Of a stretch of 64,000 nucleotides of DNA, positions 59,801 to 64,000 are shown one piece after another. A program made the translations under genes and the position numbers. Within the stretch, counting starts at the first letter, position 1. Every line of letters starts with the position of its first letter. This DNA comes from Carya illinoinensis (lineage: Eukaryota > Streptophyta > Magnoliopsida > Fagales > Juglandaceae): positions 28,749,501-28,813,500 of the forward strand of contig NC_056757.1 in the NCBI RefSeq assembly GCF_018687715.1. Direction: 5' to 3'. The notes below the pieces were generated by a model that was not told the origin of the DNA, ran no database searches, and saw only the letters and a program-made list of their open reading frames with translations.

Positions 59801-61043
59801 AGTAAATTGGCAGAAACTTGAGGACAATGAAGGACACGTTTGAGGTTTAATTTAGCTTTAGGAGTATGAAAAATAGTAGTACCAATATGTGCAATACTAA
59901 AACCTTGACCATTACCAACATCTACATTTTCTTGTCCTATGTATGGTTGCTGCAGAGTGAGATGCTCCAGATTGGCAGTAATGTGTTGATTAGCTCCATT
60001 GTCAGCAAACCATGTTTCTTCCTCATGCTCAACGTTGGAATATGCCACCATAGCAGCTAATTGAGTTTGTGGATGACGACCCTAATATGCATAATCCATT
60101 TTGTGAAAACAATCTAATGCCTTGTGATTTAACTTTCCACAAATTTGACAAGGTGACTTGGGAGTGGAAAATGAATGCTGCATCTGATTTGGCTGAGGTG
60201 AGGTAGGTAAACCAGAAGGTTTTTGTGAAAATGAAGGACGAGGATGAGGCGAATATGGAGGAGGATTTAGTGAATTTGGATGACGTGAATATGGTTTACT
60301 TGGATTTTTGGGTTTGCGATTGTACTGCTATTGGTTGGATTTAGGAGTGAAGAATGCAAAATTATTGGTCTCAGGGGGTCTAGAATTAGTCTGGTTTTCC
60401 AGTAACAGTTCATAGGATAAGAGCTCGGCTTGAAAATCTTCAAAAGAAACATTTTTGTCTCTAGTAGCAAAGGATAGAGAGGTTATAAAGGGATTAAATG
60501 AGGGGTTGGGACCACTCACGATATAAGACATTAAGTCATCATCCTCAAGTGACTTACCAACTATAGCTAATTCATCTGACAACAGTTTCGCCTTTTCAAG
60601 AAAATTAGTGCACTTCATTGACCCTTGATGAAGAGTCTGCAGCTTTCACTTTAGGTGGTGCACACGGGTTCGGGAATGAGAGGCAAACTTGTTTGCTAGA
60701 GAGCTCTACACCTCTCGAGCAGAAGTGATTCCATAGACAGAGGCTAGCACCTTGTCAGAAAGAGTTGCATTGATCCAACTTAACACACACTGATCTTTCT
60801 TATTCCATAGAATATAATCTGGATTAAGAGAATGAGTTGATCCCCCTTGACTATCAACAAGGAACTTTGATGGACACAGCTCAGAACCGTCCACGAGCCC
60901 ATCAAGTCATGACTTTTTAATACTGGCACAATTTGAGATGACCATATGAGATAATTTGAGTCACTCAGCTTAATCAACGCAAGATGTCCAATGTTTGGTG
61001 GAGCAAAGGTAACATTGGAGGAAGCGGAAGAAGAGGAAGCCAT
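56739..61043 (-). pseudogene. Copia 3 gag-pol, heavily degraded
   Basis: Gag starts at ATG 61043 (MASSSSASSNVTFAPP) and is broken into at least three frames. A knuckle CQICGKLNHKALDC lies at about 60107-60150, followed by a stop. Protease-like WFADNGANQHIT (Asn-Gly where Ser/Thr-Gly is usual) is at about 60015. Integrase appears as 59095-59667 (IWHSRLGHASLPIVSQLL, DDFSRFSW, SDGGGEYMSNQF) and 58641-59144. RT spans 57439-58350 (KARLVALGFAQEEGVDF, IRQLDVSKAFLHG, IYVDDILVTSTD). RNase H is in 56739-57230 (STKAEYRALAITTAELYW, RTKHIEVDFHF). Several stops and frame changes rule out a functional polyprotein. Confidence 0.9.
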
Positions 61044-61099
61044 AGGTGAGAAGAAAAGGATCGATTGAGACTAGGTGTATGCCAATGGCTGTGATACCA

Positions 61100-61347
61100 T
61101 GTAAAACTCAGTAAAATCTTGTAAAATGGTCTTGGCTTCAATACCAAAAACCGTGTGACTATTCTCATTTATATACAATTACAAAGGAAGTTTGAAATGC
61201 AAAAAATACAAGATAACAGGAATTCAAATATTGTCAAGAGTTATCTCCTAAAATAGAGGAATGTTTATCTGTAGCATTCAAATGTGACTGATCTAGTGGA
61301 TAAGATAAGTGAATCTCGAAGGAGTTATCTGGAGTGATTTGAACCTT
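61100..61347 (-). repeat. 5' LTR of Copia 3
   Basis: 248 bp, beginning TGTAAAACTCAG (+ strand). P450 exon 4 coding sequence resumes directly after it (GAGATAGTTAAGAAAAG). Confidence 0.9.
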
Positions 61348-62176
61348 AGAGATAGTTAAGAAAAGAGGAAAAGGTAATGACATGAAAGATAGCCAACTTT
61401 GGGGATGATTTTCTTGGATTGCTTGTAAAGTCTCATCGTGATGCCGATGCTAACAAAAGAATTTCAGTAGAAGATCTGGTGGATGAGTGCAAGACATTTT
61501 ACGTTGCTGGGCATGAAACCACAAGCAGTTTGCTTTCATGGATAGTCTTTCTTCTTGCAACCCATGCAGAATGGCAAGAGAAAACAAGAAAGGAGGTGCT
61601 CAATTTATTCGGCCAGCAAAATCCAAACTCGGACGGCATCTCAAAACTCAAGACTGTAAGAATCCAAACTCATGACTAGTCATTAAACACAAATAAATTG
61701 CCTAGGTCCCAAATTCTTAATTTTTTTGGTTTACTTTTTCCATGCAGATGAGCATGATCATCAATGAGTCTCTACGATTATATTCTCCTGTAGTTGTAAT
61801 AACAAGACAAGTTGAAAGGAAAGTTAGACTGGGAAATCTCACAATTCCAACTGATATGGCATTGTACATCCCAATACTAGTAGTTCACTATAACCCTCAT
61901 ATATGGGGAGAAGACGTTCATCTCTTCAAACTAGAGAGATTCTCAGAAGGGGTTGCCAAAGCTACTAACAATAACTCAGCCGCTTATATTCCCTTTGGCA
62001 TCGAACCTCGAAATTGTGTGGGCTTGAACTTCGCCACCACCAAAACAAAGATTGATCTTTCGATGATTCTTCAACGCTACGCCTTCACCCTATTGCCAGC
62101 CTATGTCCACTCACCTGCACAGCTTCTCACCCTTCGGCCACAACATGGTGTTCAGATAATGCTTCACTCCTTGTGA

Positions 62177-62618
62177 AGACCATGTAACAAGGAAATAATA
62201 GTGGAGAAGTAGTAAATATAGAAGATGAACACTCGCTTAGAGGGGAGTAACCTCCAGGAAGAAGAAGAAGAGAGAATTCTCATAGTAGAGAAAAAGAAAG
62301 TTGTAATAATATTCAACATAACTATCTACACTATCTCGTGCCCATGTATATGGGAATTCACTAACAAACTGGTAACATTGCTATTCTTACTTACGGTTAT
62401 CAATTAAAAATAACAGTAAAGGAAAATAATAATACTACTTCACTAAATCACAAACACCTCAAGCTCCCACGTGTCTCTCATACAAGTCATCACTACTAAG
62501 GTTACATGCATTTAATCTAGACCTTTTATTGCATCCAATGGTACCAGATCTCCCTTAAGCCTCCAAGTTCCTTCTTTGCCTTTACTTACGACACTTAGCT
62601 CAGTTGGCATTTCCCTTA

Positions 62619-62652
<34 letters not shown>

Positions 62653-63365
62653 GTGCCTTCTTCTACTTCCCCAAGCCATCCGTGATCAAATGCAGCTGCC
62701 GTAAAAATCACCGTGCGATCTTGAGGAACTTCGCTACAGAGAGACGTGATGGACTGAACTTGGAGTTGCCGGCACCCAATTGAAATCTGGAAGCTCCAAA
62801 TCAAGAAGGGATTACTTCTCAACGAGAGAAGAAGTGTAATGGCTGGGCTACTGTGTCAATAGAAATTTTCCCATCATTAACCCCAAACTCTCAGTTGAAA
62901 GAAAAAGTAATATGAAAAAAACTTGAAAGAAAATGGAATTGTGAATACTATGATTGCGTGGTGAAAAAAAAAAGGCAAATACGTTTTGACGATGGCTACT
63001 CCTAATATGAATAAACAAAAAAATCGATGGCTATTCCTAATTGCATTTTGACCATTGTTTCCGTTGGCATTGGGGGCTACAGTGCATGCAAATGAGTAGT
63101 TTTACTCCAAATGCTATATTTGGTGGGGTCCAAATGCAGACTATTTCGATTAGCTCTTGTCAGTTCAATAGTATAAAATAAGGGTGGGACCCATTTCTTT
63201 TACAACTTTTCATAAATATATTTAAACTTATCTTAACATCCAAATACACCAAAACTCATCTTAAGTAGACCTCACCAAATTCATTCAACCATCTCATCTC
63301 ACTACTATTCATAAAGAACTAAGCTCAGCTCAGCATTCAAACGCAGCCTTAATTTCAGAAGTTCT
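62177..63365. other. P450 3' flank and repeat-like intergenic DNA
   Basis: Contains a (CT)n microsatellite at 62622-62650. From 63.08 to 63.35 kb it has a repeat-like segment (GTGGGGTCCAAATGCAGAC ... CTCATCTCACTACTATTCAT ... AGCTCAGCTCAGCATTCAAA) typical in form of small dispersed elements. No gene recognised. Confidence 0.5.
62622..62650. repeat. (CT)n microsatellite
   Basis: About fourteen CT units, giving a spurious Arg-Glu repeat ORF on the minus strand. Confidence 0.9.
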
Positions 63366-63369
63366 CTTC

Positions 63370-64000
63370 TACCTTTGTTCTCCTTCCACAGAAGTTTTTG
63401 AGCTTATGGAAGGGCTCCCATGTTGCATTGTCCAATGGTTGCCCCTACCAACGAACCAAAAGCTCCACCACTGCTCGATTTCCCTTCTTCCTAAGCCTAC
63501 GATTGAGGATTTGCTCTAGATCTGGCTTCAGTACTCAAAGGGCATCCACTGGAGGTAGCTTTGGTAAAGGGCTCATTGTTTGGCCCAAGTGTTCCTTCAG
63601 CAGCGATACGTGAAACATTGGATGTATTTGCGTCGTCTCAGGAAGCTTCAAGCGATAGGCTACCTCACCAATCTTGCTCGTGATTTAAAATGGGCCATAG
63701 AATCGTGGTGCCAGCTTAGTACTCCAATGTTGGGCAACGAAGATTTGTTGATAGGGTTGTAGGCGTAAGTAGACCCACTCCTTTACTTTAGTTCCTCTCT
63801 TTATGCCTCATATTAGTGTATTTTTTCATCCTATCCCTTGCTTTATGCAGGGGATAGCTGAGTGGAGGGTACCCGTATAGTGCTTCGAAGGGAGATAGCT
63901 GAGTGAGGTGTGCTTGGTGGTATTATACCACCATTTTGCCAGGTGTATCCATTTTATCCGATCCCTTGGTCAATCACTAGTGAAGCAGCGTAGATAATTT
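63370..64000 (-). mobile_element. Ty3/gypsy integrase 3'-region relic
   Basis: The minus strand shows broken but recognisable pieces of a Ty3/gypsy integrase C-terminus: LSPFEALYGYPP and KARDRMKKYTNMRHKER near 63.80-63.89 kb, then ETTQIHPMFHVSLLKEHLG near 63.59-63.64 kb, and a chromodomain-side LKP/RANPQS-like stretch. Stops, deletions and frame changes show it is dead. The element continues beyond the right edge. Confidence 0.8.

Larger units (their letters stand above)
56595..61347 (-). mobile_element. Ty1/Copia retrotransposon 3, inserted in P450 exon 4
   Basis: A 4753-bp element in minus orientation, with LTRs at 56595-56852 (258 bp) and 61100-61347 (248 bp). They differ by about 13 substitutions plus a 10-bp indel, roughly 5%, so it is older than the other two Copias. 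The PBS (minus TGGTATCACAGCCATT) lies at 61084-61099 next to the 5' LTR. A G-rich tract (GCAGGGGGATGATAACCAC, minus) precedes the 3' LTR. A clean 5-bp TSD was not found: TATTA on the left and CCTTA on the right share only three bases. Internal genes are decayed. Confidence 0.92.
55386..62176 (+). pseudogene. CYP749A: CYP749A22-like cytochrome P450 pseudogene split by a Copia insertion
   Basis: Exons: 55386-55683, 55776-55999, 56166-56398, 56525-56594 plus 61348-61655 (one exon cut by the 4.75-kb Copia), and 61748-62176. The N-terminal membrane anchor (TLFMICLPIALCLYLILALV) is kept. So are GEKWAKMRKLANYAFH, the I-helix AGHETT (oxygen-activating), ESLRLY (ExxR) and the C-terminus LRPQHGVQIMLHSL. 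Lesions: an in-frame TAG at 55521-55523; the Copia insertion; a frame change near 61395-61402; LERF in place of PERF; and a heme loop PFGIEPRNCVG in which the second Gly of FGxGxRxC is Glu (the Cys ligand remains). Intron 3 has a GC donor (56399). CYP749A are plant clan-72 monooxygenases of mostly unknown substrate. This copy cannot encode an active enzyme. Confidence 0.93.

Noticed and set aside
62616..62822. 68-codon minus ORF ending in Arg-Glu repeats
   Set aside because: Produced by a (CT)n microsatellite.

Overview
The window is nuclear DNA from a flowering plant, most likely a woody eudicot. The evidence is GT-AG spliced genes of clear plant families (euAP1 MADS, RING-H2 ligase, USP-domain protein, NOP14, CYP749A-type P450), AT-rich spacers with (TA)n and (CT)n microsatellites, and a heavy load of nested plant transposons. 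The (T)CATCTCA/TTCATAAAGAACTNAGCTCAGCTCAGC type repeat near 63.1-63.35 kb looks like repeats I associate with Fagales, especially Juglandaceae. That placement is a weak inference. No rRNA, tRNA or CRISPR was seen. || Layout. 1-4282 (+) holds the 3' seven exons of an APETALA1 orthologue; its MADS-box exon lies left of the window. 5221-7480 (-) is a RING-H2 E3 ligase, tail to tail with AP1. 8.4-10.85 kb is AT-rich spacer with one MITE-like element. 10854-15472 (-) is a Copia element with unusual TA...TA LTR ends and a 5-bp target duplication. 15.59-38.3 kb looks like a degenerate CACTA (En/Spm) landing zone. It contains a small CACTA-type MITE, a 52-bp perfect palindrome, an apparently intact six-exon Transposase_24 (TNP1-like) gene (-), and a very young 9.2-kb Sirevirus-like Copia element (27516-36693, +). 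38812-39756 is a hAT-type non-autonomous element with 8-bp TSDs. 40826-41773 (+) is a three-exon USP-domain gene. 43535-51313 (+) is a complete 14-exon NOP14 gene with a 5'-truncated LINE in intron 6. 52395-54355 is a second hAT-type element, again with a perfect 8-bp TSD. 55386-62176 (+) is a CYP749A-like P450 pseudogene whose fourth exon is split by a 4.75-kb Copia element (-). The right edge, 63.37-64.0 kb, holds a Ty3/gypsy integrase relic (-). || How the genes relate. The host genes are unrelated housekeeping or developmental functions: floral meristem identity, ubiquitylation, nucleotide-binding stress-type domain, small-subunit ribosome biogenesis. They do not form a pathway. The NOP14 promoter carries a telo-box plus four site-II (TGGGCY) motifs, the known signature of plant ribosome-biogenesis genes. 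|| Most notable observation. Inside the young Sirevirus-like element, between pol and the 3' LTR where an env-like ORF would normally lie in sense, there are instead two intact ANTISENSE ORFs (145 and 150 aa). They resemble each other, are predicted coiled coils, and each has its own TATA-like box about 80-110 nt upstream of its ATG, while the element's own gag-pol is frameshifted. This is my best candidate for an undescribed system.
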